Of a stretch of DNA of 64,000 nucleotides, positions 49,276 through 63,200 are shown in pieces. Location of the stretch: the NCBI GenBank assembly GCA_019321725.1, contig CM033119.1, forward strand, positions 16,194,694 through 16,258,693, given 5' to 3'. Made by a program: the position numbers and the translations under genes. Numbering within the stretch: position 1 is the first letter of the stretch; each line of letters begins with the position of its first letter. Origin of the DNA: Paulownia fortunei (lineage: Eukaryota; Streptophyta; Magnoliopsida; Lamiales; Paulowniaceae). The notes under the pieces are model-generated. The model was given only the letters and a program-made list of their open reading frames with translations. It did not search any database and was not told the origin of the DNA.

Positions 49276-50654
49276 TCTTTGTTTCTATAATGTCGAAATG
49301 TGGCTTTCAAGTCTCAAGAACCATGATGTATCTCCCTGGAATCTGCCAATATTAAATAAAATTTTATAAAGCAATTATAGTCAAGCCTTGACCCAAACAA
49401 CCTCGTTTAAATAAGTAAAATGGTATTAAGACTTGTAAGGATTGAAGTATAGTTTTCCCCCTTCGGCTGCTCTTTGCACCAAGTCAAATCTCAGTCCTTA
49501 TTCTAGGTTGTTCATATTTTACACCATGGTTATCAACTGCTATCAGCTGAAGTTTCTTAAAGTAATGAACCATAAATTTTTCTTGACAAAAGAATTAACC
49601 ACATCACTACCTAGGTCAATTATTGGGAAGTTTAACTTAGAAGAACCAAAATGGCAAGGCAAGTCCATCTCCCACAAAATCTTTTTCCCATAAACAAAAT
49701 ATTGGTAATAGCAACCTTTTAAGTTTCTATTATTTACTAACAATATAAGCGTCACACCATCAATATATTTCCATTTTCTTCCCTTTTCCTATATTCTTAT
49801 GGGAGCTTTCCGAATAATTTATTATGCACGAGCTTTTTGGAACAGGGGTCATGGGTGTATCTGGCTAAGTTGCTGATGGATACACGTCTGGTGAAAGGGT
49901 GACTTGCAATGATTCTTAGGTATGCACAATCAGACTGAATCAACGATGCAAGTTACTCCCAAGCAGCGAATACAACTAGTACACATTCTAGGTACTATAT
50001 ACAAAGCATAATCCAATATGCATTCAGTAATCTAGTTCTCAAATTTCAATGTAAAATATAGATTTTTCACAAACAGGTTGTGGGACAAGCATGTATTCTT
50101 CAGCAACAGCTAGGGATTTTATGCCAAGTTTTCTCCATTAATGAGATTGTGCTTCATGCAGACAGAAAAAAGAAGAGAAATTGTGAGTTGTTCCAGTAAA
50201 AGATTTTTCTGCTCATGAATGGCAACAAAATTGACATATTAGCTAACTCATATCAAAATGCCATTTGCAAGAGTAACAACCAATAATTCTTTGGAGTAAA
50301 GTACGTACCAACTGGGACCAAAATGTTCCATGCCTTCAATATTCTAGAAGACTTGAGCTTAAAATATCCAGTAAATGGAAATCCTGAGCCACCGAGTATA
50401 TTTTAATAGAAAAATAGGATTAACCATTCAGCCTATTTGTTCTGGCATTCCAGTGTTGTAGAGGAACCCAACCCCTTACCTAAATTTTCAAATTTTGTAA
50501 TGTAAAACTTAAAAAAATGCTTGGACATGCTATACTGTGGTCTGACTTTGCTGAAAACTACAAGAAAGAATTGATTTTCGAATTTGAAAGAAAATAATCA
50601 AGACCTATAATCACCATATGTATTCCCAGTATCAATACACCAACAAAAGACTGT
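49276..50654. other. Intergenic between F-box and VDAC 3' ends
   Basis: No gene supported. The part closest to 50655 is presumably VDAC 3' UTR. No terminator or repeat with clear ends was recognised. Confidence 0.5.
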
Positions 50655-53600
50655 TTAGGGCTTGAGAGACAGTGCCAAGCCAAACCTGGGTATCTTTTCC
50701 ATGGCCAAGGTGTCAAAACCACCAGAAATGATTAGGATGGACTTGGCTTTCAACTCATGCTGCACGAGCGCACCAAGATGGCCATGGTTGTTAAGCTTTG
50801 CCTTCACCATTGTATGTGGATCAAATACATAAGAGCATCCAACTGTCAATGTGTTCTCGTTCGTGGAGAACTTTCTTGCAATCTCACCCACAGCGGCCCC
50901 TCTCTTCAGCTGATCCAGATGGTGCAAGTACGATACCTTTACTGCATCTCCTTTGTCGAACCTAGAGATAGGGAAAAATAGCAAGCAATCAGAAATATGC
51001 CATTGTGCTGTCATTTATATGAAAAGCCTGAATTTGAATCTGGGACCTAGCTCAACCCTTCATCACCTGCATAAATTTAAGGCTAACTGAACCATAACAC
51101 ATGCATAAATCCTACAAAGCTTGGTGCTGATGAGAGCACAAATGCAGTATTAGTAGGGCCAGTGACCAGGTGTAGAGAACTAAGCCTGCAAGGCCCTTTA
51201 TTTGCAAATAACTTAAACCAAATTTGATAAACCTAAGCTTAAATCCTGTCAAGTTTAAACCAACATGGAGGTGGAATGAATACAAACTGAATAGATTTTC
51301 GGAAGGCGAGTTTGAAGTCGTACAAAAATTGGGTCAAAACAAAGGTGCAACTGCCTAGACAACCAAGTGGAAAATGTTAAATTTTGCTACCTCTAAACTT
51401 ATTTCATCTCCTTACCACTGATACATTACGAATACAGCAAAAGAAAGCATCAAACTATTTTGAATGCAAATAGATCATCACAAACCATCGTTCATTCAAA
51501 ATACCCAACCCAGTTTTAGAAGTTGCCAAATAAAGAACTTGATTCACATAGAAGATCCAATTTCATTTGAAGCTATGTTCTGCAACCACATTAGATTATG
51601 AAGCTTACAGAATAGCAGACACACAAACATTGGGCATCTTCAAGCTGCATCCAGCATTGTACTTTGCAAAACTACCAGAAGAGACCATATAACTTGCTTC
51701 TGTACCAAAGGCAACACTAGGGGTACCTATAGTAGCTGAAACATCAAGAGCAGGAGACCTGTTGAGACCGACAGCTGTAGTTAAACTTGCATGTTCATGG
51801 AAATATTGAATTTCAATCTGCAAGAACCCAAAAAGCATCCAGCTAAATCAATAGTAATATTATTGTGAAATAATTAATGCAGAATAATCAATCAGTAAAG
51901 AAAAAGGAATGATAAATTCCGTAATGATCAGAATGAGTTTTAAATGAAATTAGTACCTTGCCAGAATTGTAATCTGGTAATTTCCACGAAGCAATGATCT
52001 TAGAAGATGGCAAGATATCTGCCACCGTGAGAGTTGTTGATATCTACCAATCATGACATTACTTCAAAAAACTAATGTCTAATTCCAAAAAGGAAAAGAA
52101 TGAGAGAGGAATAATGCAAGAGGGGAGGTGATGAAAAAAGGAACATACATTTGATTCTGTGTCAAACTTGATATCAACTGCAGCATTTTCAAATGTGTAC
52201 TGTGCAGTCACATCACCACAGGAGAGCCCTCCCTTCTTCACTAGAGTTGAACCAATGGCCTGGACATGGATGTTAAATAAGTTATTATGATAATTGGAAT
52301 CCAACAATTAAGTAAACCAAAATACTAAAATCCAGATCTTCTTAGGGTGCATGGGAAAAGCAGTGTAAAAAAGCACTAGAGTTTCACAATGCAGTATGTA
52401 GAAAAGAGTGCATAGAGAGGGCAATAGTATCAATCAAACTTATACAAACAGTTTGACTAACACCATTTGCTCTCAAGCCAGCTGTGGCATTTTTTCGAAG
52501 CTCAGAAAGGTATTTGGTATTTGTTCCATAACTCAAGGCGGCAAATAGTATTATCCCCTAGCACAAGTGTTACCTTACAACAGGAGTTACAGTTTATTAT
52601 AAACATTAGGTGAAATATACATTAAGGTGAACGTAATTACTGAAGATGACAGACCACACTCAATTCAAAACCTTTCATCCCACGCAATCTTGTCCTGTCC
52701 TATTACCATCAATAAAATTAAAATTACTGTTGCTCTATTTGGCAGCCATGAAGTGAGATTTTTTTCAGTGGAGTGGGAGAGAGATTCTATCCTTTCCTAC
52801 ATACAGGCAACCAACCCCTATCGAATTCACATAGCATAAAATTGATTGAATGAAAGAGTTGATGACAAAGGCAGTGGCGTATGCGCAGCTTCTACCCCTA
52901 TCAAGTGTTCTACAGAGATGATGCTAAACTTAATAAAAGTTGAACTGACCTTATCAGTCATTTCTATATATTTGTTAGATACGCATGAATCAAATTCTCT
53001 TTTAAATTTCAAAATTTATTTATCAGACAAGGAAAGTCTACATGCTAGTGCTTTAACTACTTACCATACTACGCATGTTGAATACTAAATGTTACGCAAC
53101 CACAATTACGTTAAAATTCAGATATGTACCTGTTTCTATAACTCATTATTACACAAGACAGTCATAAGCCAGTGCTCAAGTATGCTTTCAAATCGAAAAT
53201 TAAATGCTTTAATTCTAGCTGAAGACTAGCATTTAGGAAGCGTGTCAAACGTATGGAATCCAAATTAATCCCGCACTTCATCATAATCTCTTACAGCACA
53301 ATGTGCACGGTAAGTACAAAGTAGTAATCCACAACTAATTGGAGCACGCTACAGAATAATAAATGTGGTTCCAAAAAATAAAATTTCATGAAAAATAATT
53401 GATAAAAGAAAATCCAATTAGAGCCAGAGCAAGGGGATTTCAACGCCAGAACTCAGAATTCAAAAAATTCATTCAAAATTCACGATTAAACATTCAAAAA
53501 AAAAGTCAACAAAGCCAAGAAAAAAATACATAAAAAAGCGCAAAACAAGTCATAAAAAGAAGTCACAAAAAACAGAGCACGAGATATACAAAGAAAAACA

Positions 53601-53774
53601 AAAACCCAAAAATAAATTAATATTTATCTTCTGCAGCATACCAGTCCAGTATCACTCTGACTAGAAATAACCAACTTCTGACCATCACTGTAGTCCTTAG
53701 TCAAAACCTCTGCAACATACAATACATATACACACACCCATCTGAGCCCATATAAATAGAGAAAGAGTTAAAGT

Positions 53775-53829
<55 letters not shown>

Positions 53830-53917
53830 AGGGAGAGGGAGGTCAGACTTGAGTGTTTTTACCATTGGCTTTTTTACCGAAGTCGGAGAAGAGGGCGGGT
53901 CCTCTGCTGCTGCTCAT
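50655..53917 (-). CDS. VDAC: Mitochondrial outer-membrane porin (VDAC)
   Basis: Exons (minus, transcript order): 53917-53863, 53709-53642, 52259-52149, 52043-51957, 51817-51609, 50961-50655; all GT-AG; 837 nt, 278 aa plus stop, normal VDAC size. The protein opens MSSSRGPALFSDFGKKANEV (N-terminal helix), then KDYSDGQKLVISSQSDTGL, VDIKFDTESN, ASWKLPDYNSGK, IEIQYFHEHASLTTAVGLN, FSTNENTLTVGCSYVFDPHT, VQHELKAKSILIISGGFDT and ends GLALSLKP, the conserved eukaryotic-porin C-terminus. VDAC forms a beta-barrel that passes ATP, ADP and small metabolites across the outer mitochondrial membrane. The KKGGLSCGDV form resembles the VDAC2-type plant group, a tentative subtype. The short first intron is nearly filled by a (TG)n(GA)n repeat. 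No truncation seen. Confidence 0.95.
53773..53842. repeat. (TG)n(GA)n compound microsatellite in VDAC intron 1
   Basis: About 13 TG units, then about 10 GA units, then several GGGAGA units, occupying roughly half of the 153-bp intron 53710-53862 and ending about 20 nt from the donor. On the sense strand it is a long pyrimidine tract. Confidence 0.93.
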
Positions 53918-54199
53918 TTTCTGTAGAGATTTTCTTGTTTCCAGAGATTCTAAAGATTCTGGACCCCAAAAATTAAAATAGAATTGAATTGGAGATTCTG
54001 CGGGGTGAAATTGTTTGCTGTTAACCTTTTTAACCGATGTTTTTCTGGCTTTTCGGGTAAGAAATGTGTGGTAATTTGGATATTCACCCACTGTAAAGAG
54101 TATTGAAATTGTATTGGTTGATTTAAGTATTATACTAATAGTTGTTGGGGGTCTAAAAGAATCAAGTTGTATTCAAAACATTACACTTTAAATTTGATT

Positions 54200-54540
54200 C
54201 ATTTTTTATCAAGTTTAAAAAATTATATTTATATTTCATTTGGTAGTTTATTGATTCGATTATTTTATATCTAGTTTAAAGAATCATATTTGAATTTAAT
54301 TTAGTAGTTTATCAACTCGAACTTGAATAAATTTGGATCAAGTCGAATACGAATTGAATTCGAGTATATTGATTTTTATAGATATATTTTTTAATTTTTT
54401 TATTAATCGATTCGAATTTGAACTAAGTTTCAAATCTTATCGAATGAAATTTTTTATTCAAATTTGATTTGTTAAGTTAACGAATCGAGTTCAAACGAAC
54501 TTTTAACGATCGATCTCGAGTTGAGTATCGAATAATTTTG
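54200..54540. repeat. Dispersed repeat with CTCGAA/TTCGAG words
   Basis: Repeated words such as CAAGTCGAATACGAATTGAA, ATTCGAATTTGAACTAAG and GATCGATCTCGAGTTGAG also characterise about 61440-61690 and 63590-63850 (AATTGAAC, GAGCTCGAATAA, GAGTTCGAGCTTCAAATT). A decayed non-autonomous family; limits approximate. Confidence 0.45.
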
Positions 54541-54582
54541 TTTGTTTTTCATTCCTAATAATAACCCAATTAGTATTGATCA

Positions 54583-55140
54583 CGGTACGATTTTGTAATT
54601 TTTTTTAATTAATTTAAAATTAAATTGTCATATGTGGTGCGGTTTAGGACGGTTGCGATCAGTTCAGACGGTTTTGTAGTTTTAATAAAAAAAATTTAAA
54701 AACTTATTTTTTAAGATATTAATAAAAAATTAAATTAACATATAAAGATATTCGAACAATAGCAATGTAATGTCTTCAAAATATATATACAAAGACTAAA
54801 TTTTCAAGAATTAATTACAAAAATTTATGTTGTCACAAGAAAAAAAAAATACATATTTTGTCTCTTTTTGTGAAAAAAATCAAAATATAACTTTTTTGGG
54901 GAGAAATGAGAAGGAGGACATTGTAAGAAATCTAAAATTGAGAAGGTAGAGCCCAAGAGAAGGTTGAGAATGAGAGGAAGGGACTGCCATTTGACACTTA
55001 GAGGTAGTCAATAGTCACCTACTTAACACATTAGGGTAAAAGAGACACTCACACACTAGATGGCGGGAACGTTGTGGTATTTATTTACGGTTCGGTGATT
55101 CGTATATTTTTATTTTAAAATTTTTTATAATCAACTCTAA
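54583..55140. repeat. Dispersed repeat, second copy of the 25.8-kb repeat
   Basis: Shares GTGCGGTTT, AAATTAAATTGTCATATGT, GATATTCGAACAATA and a closing TTATAATCAACTCT with about 25760-26698, in the same order. Diverged; limits approximate. Confidence 0.45.
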
Positions 55141-55527
55141 ATCCAATCAAAAAAATTAGCCCGACAAAAAAATATAGCTCAATACATTCAATTTTTTTTT
55201 ATACTAATAAATGGAGAGTAGATGGGAGCAGTGAGTTTTCAACATCACGTATAAATGAATAAAACAAGAAAAAGTAAGTGTTATATTGATAGTTTGATCG
55301 AGTTGATAATGAATAATCGAGTAGATAATGGCATATTTCATACATAGTATGATATGGATATTTGAAATTTTATTTTTGAATGTATTTTAATTAAAGTGCG
55401 ATTGATTTTAAAGGTTGATATTAATTCAATCAACATAAATTCTTTCATTCTAAGCTCTAATTTCAATGGAATTCAAAAATGAAATGGACGTTGTGACAAT
55501 TGAATCACTTATCGTTTATTATATCTA

Positions 55528-55776
55528 GAGTAAATTATAAAATTACTCCTGAAATTTATTTTAATTATAAATATTTAGTTATCTTTCGAAATTATAAACA
55601 TTTCCTTAAAATATTATAAATATCCCATTGAAATTTATTTTATTTTATAAATACCCAATTAACATGTAACATAAAAATAAATATCAATGACATATTTGTA
55701 ATTCAAATCTTAAATGAGTTTTTTTTGGTATATAACTCAAACATCAATGGTAAATTTAATAATTCACTATTTTATT
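55528..55776. mobile_element. MITE-like element, copy 3
   Basis: Left end GAGTAAATTATAAAATTACTCC, inner TTGAAATTTATTTTATTTTATAAATAC and AACATAAAAATAAATATC, right end close to TTTAATAATTCAC. These match the structure of 46291-46494 and 62701-62896. No coding capacity. Confidence 0.6.
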
Positions 55777-58700
55777 TGTATCACATCATACAAATTGAGA
55801 TTATTGGAATTAAAATTCATCAACTTGAGGTTATCAAACTTTATCAGATGTATATTATGTTAATAATATAGAAATCTTAGTCATATTTGATTTCTGAATA
55901 TCAATATTTGATTAAATATTGCATAGAAAAATGCAGATATGGGTCGATGTTCTAGTAATTTACTAATATGCCCACTTAAGTGAGGGCTGGGCAATATGGA
56001 CTTGACCAAATGGGCCCAAATAGAACATATACAAAGTTTATTCTAAATTTTGTTATACATGGTTGTGGAAAAACTAGAACCAACTCAGTACAACTTGTTA
56101 AGATATCTTCCATTCACCGGACATTTGTAGAGTTTCGCCAAAACTCGGGATGTTTGATTTTTTTTTCGGGGAGAATTTTTATTTCCATTATATTTAGTAG
56201 AGTTTTATTGATTTTTGTGTAAAATTAAAAATATATTTAAATAATTATTTTTAAATAGAAAATTTATAGGATTAAGTATGAAATTATATTTGATTTATTA
56301 TTTTTAATGAAATTATTTTCAAACTATGTGTATATAATATTAAATAATTTGATAGTGGTAGAGTTCATAATTAATGCTTTATATGAGTTAGATATTTTAG
56401 TAGATTAAATTTTAAGTGGTGGGGCATACAATAATGATATAGTTGATAATAAAAATATGTTAAAAATAGTTAGTGAGTAGTTGTGGGGAGAAATGAGTTG
56501 ATTGAAAGAGAAAAATTGATTGATATTGTGTGAAAATATGTTTGAAAATGAGAGAGTAGGGTTAAGGGGTATTTTTAATGGAAAAATTAAAAAATAAAAT
56601 AAACTATTTCTAATAAGATTGAGCAAAACAAATATGATTCATTTAAAATAGTAAAAAGAGAAAAAATTTCCACTGAAATTAAAAACAAACAAGCCCCTAG
56701 ATTTTGCATCAATGAAATATGGGAAATGACATTTGTTACAAAATAATATATTACAATATTTAAATTGCAAAATAGAAATAGAAATAAGAACAAAATAATA
56801 AACTAATTCAAAAAATATATATTGAGCGAAAAACAAAATAACAAATAGATGAATGTGTAAACATAATTTTTTTAAAACATATTTGCTTCTTCACCAAAAG
56901 TATTTCAGGAACTTTGAACGTCTATTTCTTAGAATACATCAACGAAAGCAGTAGCACATTTAGCACAAAGCAGCAACTCTCCGACAAACTAAGCAAATGT
57001 GTTAGAACTATCTCATCAAATAATTTAAAATTTATGATTAAAAATATTATTTTACATCACTATTTCTCTTCTCAACAGAAAATTGAATATGCACATGTGT
57101 GTGTATATATATTAATGTATCAATTTATTATTTTGAAATAGTTCAATCAATCAATCGGATCAGTGACCCAATAATTCAATTAATTATTTAATTTGATTTT
57201 CGATTCGAGTTTAAAAATATTAATTAGGATAAGAGATTCTCTGATTTTGTTTTTCTATGAAATGTCCTATAATATTCTTCCTAAGATGCTAATATATTTT
57301 CGGTGTACTGCATTTTTGCCTTCTAATCCTAACAAATGTGCATTTTAACCATCTAAATTATTTGAATGGTTGCACTACACCATGGAATTCTTATTCACAA
57401 AATGGAAATTTTATTAAAAATATTGTCACATGCTATTCACTTATCCAATATATAAATACTTCAATAAATTCAAGTTATACTATAATTAAATTAGATGCAT
57501 AGTTATTTTTTTCCTATGTTTATTTATGCATATAATTAAAATTTATTTTTATGATTATGCCTCCGGTTATTGTTAAGGCATATGTAAATTTATACATATT
57601 TATTGTGAATAAAATTGGATTTGCGTTTCAAATCTATGAATAGATATGAATTCACACAACTTTACATATATCAATCATTACAATGATTTGTCAGATAATC
57701 ATAAAAATTATTTTTAATTATCTCGCATACATAAATTTAGGAAAATACACATAAAAATATTTTTTATGTGTTCTGGTTTTTCTAAAATCGACCATCCATA
57801 TCATAACATATTAAAACATATTGAGTTTATGATTTTTTCTTTAAAATGTAAAGTTTTGGTACTAGTACCGAAAATTTTAACATAATTTCAGTTCTATAAA
57901 TATAATACTAAAATATATTGACCGAACCAAATATACTATATATCCATTCTTGTCATTTCCAAATCCTAACATTTAAATGTTCATAAAACTTATTCCATAA
58001 CTAAGCTAACTCATTAGTCTTTAGGTTGGGTAGGACGGGACAATCACTCATTCTCATGTTCTCATGTTGGGGTTATGTCTTTTGAGCTTGTTTGCTTTCA
58101 TTTTTAAATTCATTTTCATATTTTTAATATTTTTAAGGTTAGAAATATTTTTTCGAGGTTTTCTTGTAAAAATAAAAATATGTTTGAATTAATTATGTTT
58201 TTATATAAATTATATATAAATTTAAAAATAAAAATATATTTATTTAATAATATTTTTACATGAAAATACATTATATATGAGTAGGTTTGAAAATGAGATG
58301 ACTGTGTGAATGAAAATACGTGAAATATTAGTAACTTTGAAAGTAAAAATAAATGATATTTTTGATGAAAATGATTAAAATAAATTTTTTCAATTTTAAA
58401 TAGTAAAAAGTAGAAAGATTCTTTCTTGTAAATGAAACCAAAACTCAATCTTTCTTTGTCATTATTCAATTTATGCATCTAATTTCATAATTATATAGGT
58501 ATTTGGGTTGTCTATTTTTTCTTGTTTTCACATCAAATTAAGACAATATAGCCTTTTAGAGACTTAATTGCTTAATTTTTCCACCAATTAACCAATATGT
58601 AGAAAGAATTATTAATTATTCCATGTGGATAAGTCTTTGTTGATGTAAATTTAATAGAATATATTTTTGAGCGGGAGTTATTTGATTAATTTTTGACAAT

Positions 58701-59060
58701 TAAATGAAAGAATTTAAAGCACGTAAAGATCCTGTATGAGAGTAATTAAAATTTAAAAAAAAACATTGGTATAATGGAGCTAGTAGTAGACCAATTTAAA
58801 TCATTTAAATCAATTTTATGCAGTTAATTATCTAATTTTTTTTGTTCTTCAAATATATTATCTAGTATTATGCTAGTTTTTGCTATAACTTATAATTTCT
58901 TATATGTTTCCTCAAATTTAATACTTGTTCCTAAATCACATTTCTTTTGTATTCCTAACAATTGAAATAGGTTGAACTAAAATATTGATTATTTGTATCC
59001 TAAATCTATTTTTGAATAGTTATAGCAAAATTCTATATGCTAACATCAAACGAAATCGAA

Positions 59061-59088
59061 TTAATATATATATATATATATATATATA
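59061..59088. repeat. (TA)n microsatellite
   Basis: About fourteen TA units without interruption in intergenic DNA. Confidence 0.9.
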
Positions 59089-60235
59089 AAGAACAATAAT
59101 ATCGTACAGGATTGAAATCATGTAATATCGAATGTAATGGTACTAGTATCAAAAAGTTTTATTTTGATTTTAAAACTCTTATAACCACAATAATGAGTGG
59201 TAAACATTTAATTAAGAAAACCATAAACATTGTAAATTAAATTGGTATTTTTTGTTTATAATAAATTAGACATTATAAAACTTTTAAATTGGGGAACTTC
59301 TCTATGATGCAGGGACTGGGACATACATATGGGATATAATAATTCTTAAAATTTTTAAAGCACGACTAGAATATTGGTGTCCAATATATGTGTGTATATA
59401 TATTAGACATAATCATATATACATGTATTATTTGTATATATTTATATATAAGTACTTTGTTATGATTTCCAAAAACAAAGATATTCATATCGGTGGACAT
59501 TATTATTTTAAAAAGAAAAAAAAAACTAACTAAATAAAATAAAGAAAAAGTGAATTTTTATTGAGATAATACTATTCTTTCTTTATTTTTTTTAAAAATT
59601 TTAGTAATATAAGAAAAGACTTAATCTTGTCCAAAAACTACGGGACACCTCGGCTATGTTGGCTATGTTGTGTCATGTCTTTTTCATATTGGTGCCGTGT
59701 TGGAATTTTTCTTATTAAATTTTTAGACACGCCAAATACTATATCGAATATGTGTTGGAATTGTGCGTGTGCCCGACATGGCACGAAATAATTTTTCATA
59801 ATGTCCATGCATTATAATTTTTCATACTATTGTTAGTGTTATTGAAATAAATTTTTGTTAAATTTACTAAAATTTTCAATATTGTTTTTTAAAAATTAGT
59901 TAACTAGTTAACAAGCAAGACAAGTGTAATAAGCCTTATATACACAATCTAATATAACATATAAGATTATTTTGTGGAATGAATTAATAGTTTCTTAATA
60001 ACAATAAAGAGTCAGGGAAAAACGAAAAAAAAAAAAAAAAAAAAGGACAAAAGAAGGACGTGGTGGACTTGGAAAAAATGCAAGGTTCTAACTTCTATCT
60101 ATCTTGTCTACGTTTATATTCTTCACTTCTTCCTCACTTCAAATTCTTACTCTACATCATAACGGTGTCGTTTTGGCTTCCTGTTTCCAGCTACGCCAAA
60201 CCGTAAATCAATTCATCGCCGGCCGATTTTTTGAC

Positions 60236-63200
60236 ATGAACTCGGGTGAAATGGATACTGAATCCGTTGAATCAAGCTTCACTTACATGGGGCGCGAATT
60301 CGGCGACCTCAGCCAAATCAACGACGAATCTTCCTCCGCCTTCAGCGACTGCAACAGCGATAGATCCGGCGAGTTCCCTACGGCGTCGTCTCAGAGCCGC
60401 AGCCTCTTCATCGCCTGCAGCGCCTCCGATAACTCCGACGAGCTCATATCGCAGCTCATTTCCGACCTTGATTCCCTCAACATAGACGAGCAGAAGCAAG
60501 CCGCCTTGGAAATACGTCTACTCGCCAAAAATAATCATGACAATCGGGTCAAAATCGCCAGAGCCGGAGCGATCAGGCCGCTGATTTCAATAATCTCGTC
60601 CGACGATCCTCAGCTCCAGGAGTACGGCGTCACCGCGATTTTGAATCTCTCGTTGTGCGACGAGAATAAGGAAGAAATCGCCTCCTCGGGGGCAATCAAG
60701 CCATTAGTCCAAGCACTCAGAGTCGGTACCTCTACAACCAAAGAAAACGCCGCCTGCGCGCTGCTCCGCCTCTCCCAAGTCGAAGACAATAAAATCGCGA
60801 TCGGGCGATCCGGCGCGATTCCGCCGCTCGTGAATCTGCTGGAAAACGGGAATTTCAGGGGGAAGAAAGACGCGTGCACGGCAGTATACTCGCTGTGCTC
60901 GGTGAAGGAGAATAAGGTGAAGGCGGTTCAGGCAGGGATAATGAAGCCGCTGGTGGAGATGATGGCGGATTTTGGGTCGAGCATGGTGGATAAGTCGGCG
61001 TTCGTGGTGAGCTTGCTGGTGTCCGTGGCGGAGGCGAGGGCGGAGTTGGTAGAGGAAGGCGGAATTCCGGTGCTGGTGGAGATAATGGAGGTGGGGACGC
61101 AGCGACAGAAGGAGATCGCGGCGGCGATATTGTTGCAGTTGTGTGAGGATTGCGTGGCTTATCGTACCACGGTGGCACGCGAAGGAGCCATTCCTCCCCT
61201 TGTCGCCTTGTCGCATACGGGGACAAGTCTCGCCAAACGAAAGGTAAAAAATCTCACAACTCACTATTGTCGCATGCATACGCTTCATATACTCCTCCAT
61301 TTCTTGAATGTTCCATTAATGCGCAAACGATTTTAAAAATATTAGGTATTTTTTAATTCACTTAGAATTAATGGTGCATACTTACTACTGAAAAATGAAT
61401 CAATTTATTTGATAACGATTTATTAAATATAATAAGTAAAGTTGAACATCTATTTTTCTATCAATTAAATTGTAATTTTGTTTGAGTTTGAGCTCGAATA
61501 ATTGAAAAAAAATAATAGAATATATGTAAGTATATCAAATTATTCGATTTCAACTTGTTTTTAATTCGATTAAGACTCAATTGATTTAACTATTAAACTA
61601 AAGTCAAACATAATTCAAACCTGATAAAGAATTCGAACCAAACTTAGATAATACATTGGTCGAATTGAATCAATTGATTTGGTTCCTCTAGCTCACTATT
61701 ATTTAAAGTAAATTGCTTTTTATAAAAATATCAATTTTAAATTAGAGAATCCTATATTTCAAACGTTATATAATTTTCTATTCTAAAATTACCGTTAGAT
61801 ATCTAAGTGTAAAAAATGACATAATACACTGCAATCAAATTCATTATATCGTTGGGTCTAGTTCCGGGTTTGAATCTATTTACATGCCTAGTAAAAGGAA
61901 TGACCAAAAAAACAAAGGACTTCAATTTGGGTTATAACAATTAGGGAAAAATGAGTGGTTAAGTTGAAAATGATTGTTTTTGGTGATGAATTATTGAACT
62001 TTTATAGTTCCCAAGTTGCTAGAATATTTTCATAGGAAAAGAATGAGTCATGTTGCTTATATTTACTTTGCTAAGTTGTAAATCTGTAGATTAATTGCTC
62101 TTAGGACAGATAAGCTGAAGTTTTGCATATGGTGTGACAAATTATTGACTAAAATAAATGTAAATATTTAGTATTGTTTACTAATTTGTTAATGTTGTAA
62201 GGTTCAAGACACTTGTTTACAAGTTGTCATGACTTAATTAATAATTATTTGGAGGAACGACGATCAAATTTTATTCCAATATTCGTGTTTAGCGTGTAGG
62301 GTTAAAACAAGACTGAAAGTCATGCGAGTCATTAATAGAGACAACAGCCATGTTTTGTGTTTTTATACAGCTCTGTTTTAGGAGAAATGGGTGTACCTTT
62401 GTTCCTTTGGGTGAATGGCATTAGAAATGACCAACAGTAGGAGTTGTATATATTCTAGTTCTTGATCTAGTTTCCGACGTGTTTGGACTGTTCAAATTCA
62501 TAATTTTGCTCTTCCAAACTAACTTTCCAAGTTGCATGCTTAGCGTTTTGCTCGATAAATATGTTCTTAGAAACCAAACAAGGCGACAGCTCCCAAATTT
62601 CTCTTGGTGGTGGTGGGTTTTGGGAGGGGGGGGTGCAAATTATCACGTTAATAAAAATGTTTGCTGACCTACATATATATATATATATATAACAAATTGA
62701 GTAAATTACAAAAAATACTTCTAATGAGTCATTTTTCGAAATTACAAATACCCTATTGAAATTTATTTTTATTTTACAAATATCCTTCAATATGTGTAAT
62801 TTGTAAAATAAAAATAAATATTAATTTACAAATTTAGATAGATTTTTTTTTATTTTTATGAATAACTCAATTTCAAAGATAGTTTTATAATTCTCCCTAC
62901 ACGTTTTATGTTCTTATCAAAGATTTCATGCCATGCTCTTGATTAGGAATTAAGTATAGTCATTAAATGTGTATACCATAATATTATAAAATGAAATAAT
63001 AAAATCATTGATAATGACCTTTGGCTAGTACTTAAGTGACAACATGAAATGAGCACGCTGTGGGCGTGTGTGTGTGTGTGTGGTGGGGGGTGGGGTGGGG
63101 GATGGAGAAAGTGGGGGATGGAGAAAGTGGGGGATGTAATGGAGCAGGAGTGGTAGATAAGTACTTTGTTAGTTTAATAAAATGTCAATGAATCAAACAT

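Larger units (their letters stand above)
53918..60235. other. Repeat-rich intergenic region, VDAC to ARM gene
   Basis: About 6.3 kb between two divergent genes, with no supported gene. Recognisable contents: a CGAATT/CTCGAA-rich dispersed repeat (about 54200-54540), a second copy of the 25.8-kb repeat (about 54583-55140), a MITE-like element (55528-55776) and a (TA)n tract (59061-59088). Promoters of VDAC and of the ARM gene must lie at its two edges, but no distinct motif could be assigned. Confidence 0.5.

Noticed and set aside
52461..52560. Possible extra VDAC exon
   Set aside because: Exons on both sides already join in phase and match the family without gaps; the segment does not resemble VDAC.
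60272..61300. Minus-strand frames up to 198 codons opposite the ARM gene
   Set aside because: Shadows of the GC-rich ARM exon; Pro/His/Arg-rich without motifs.
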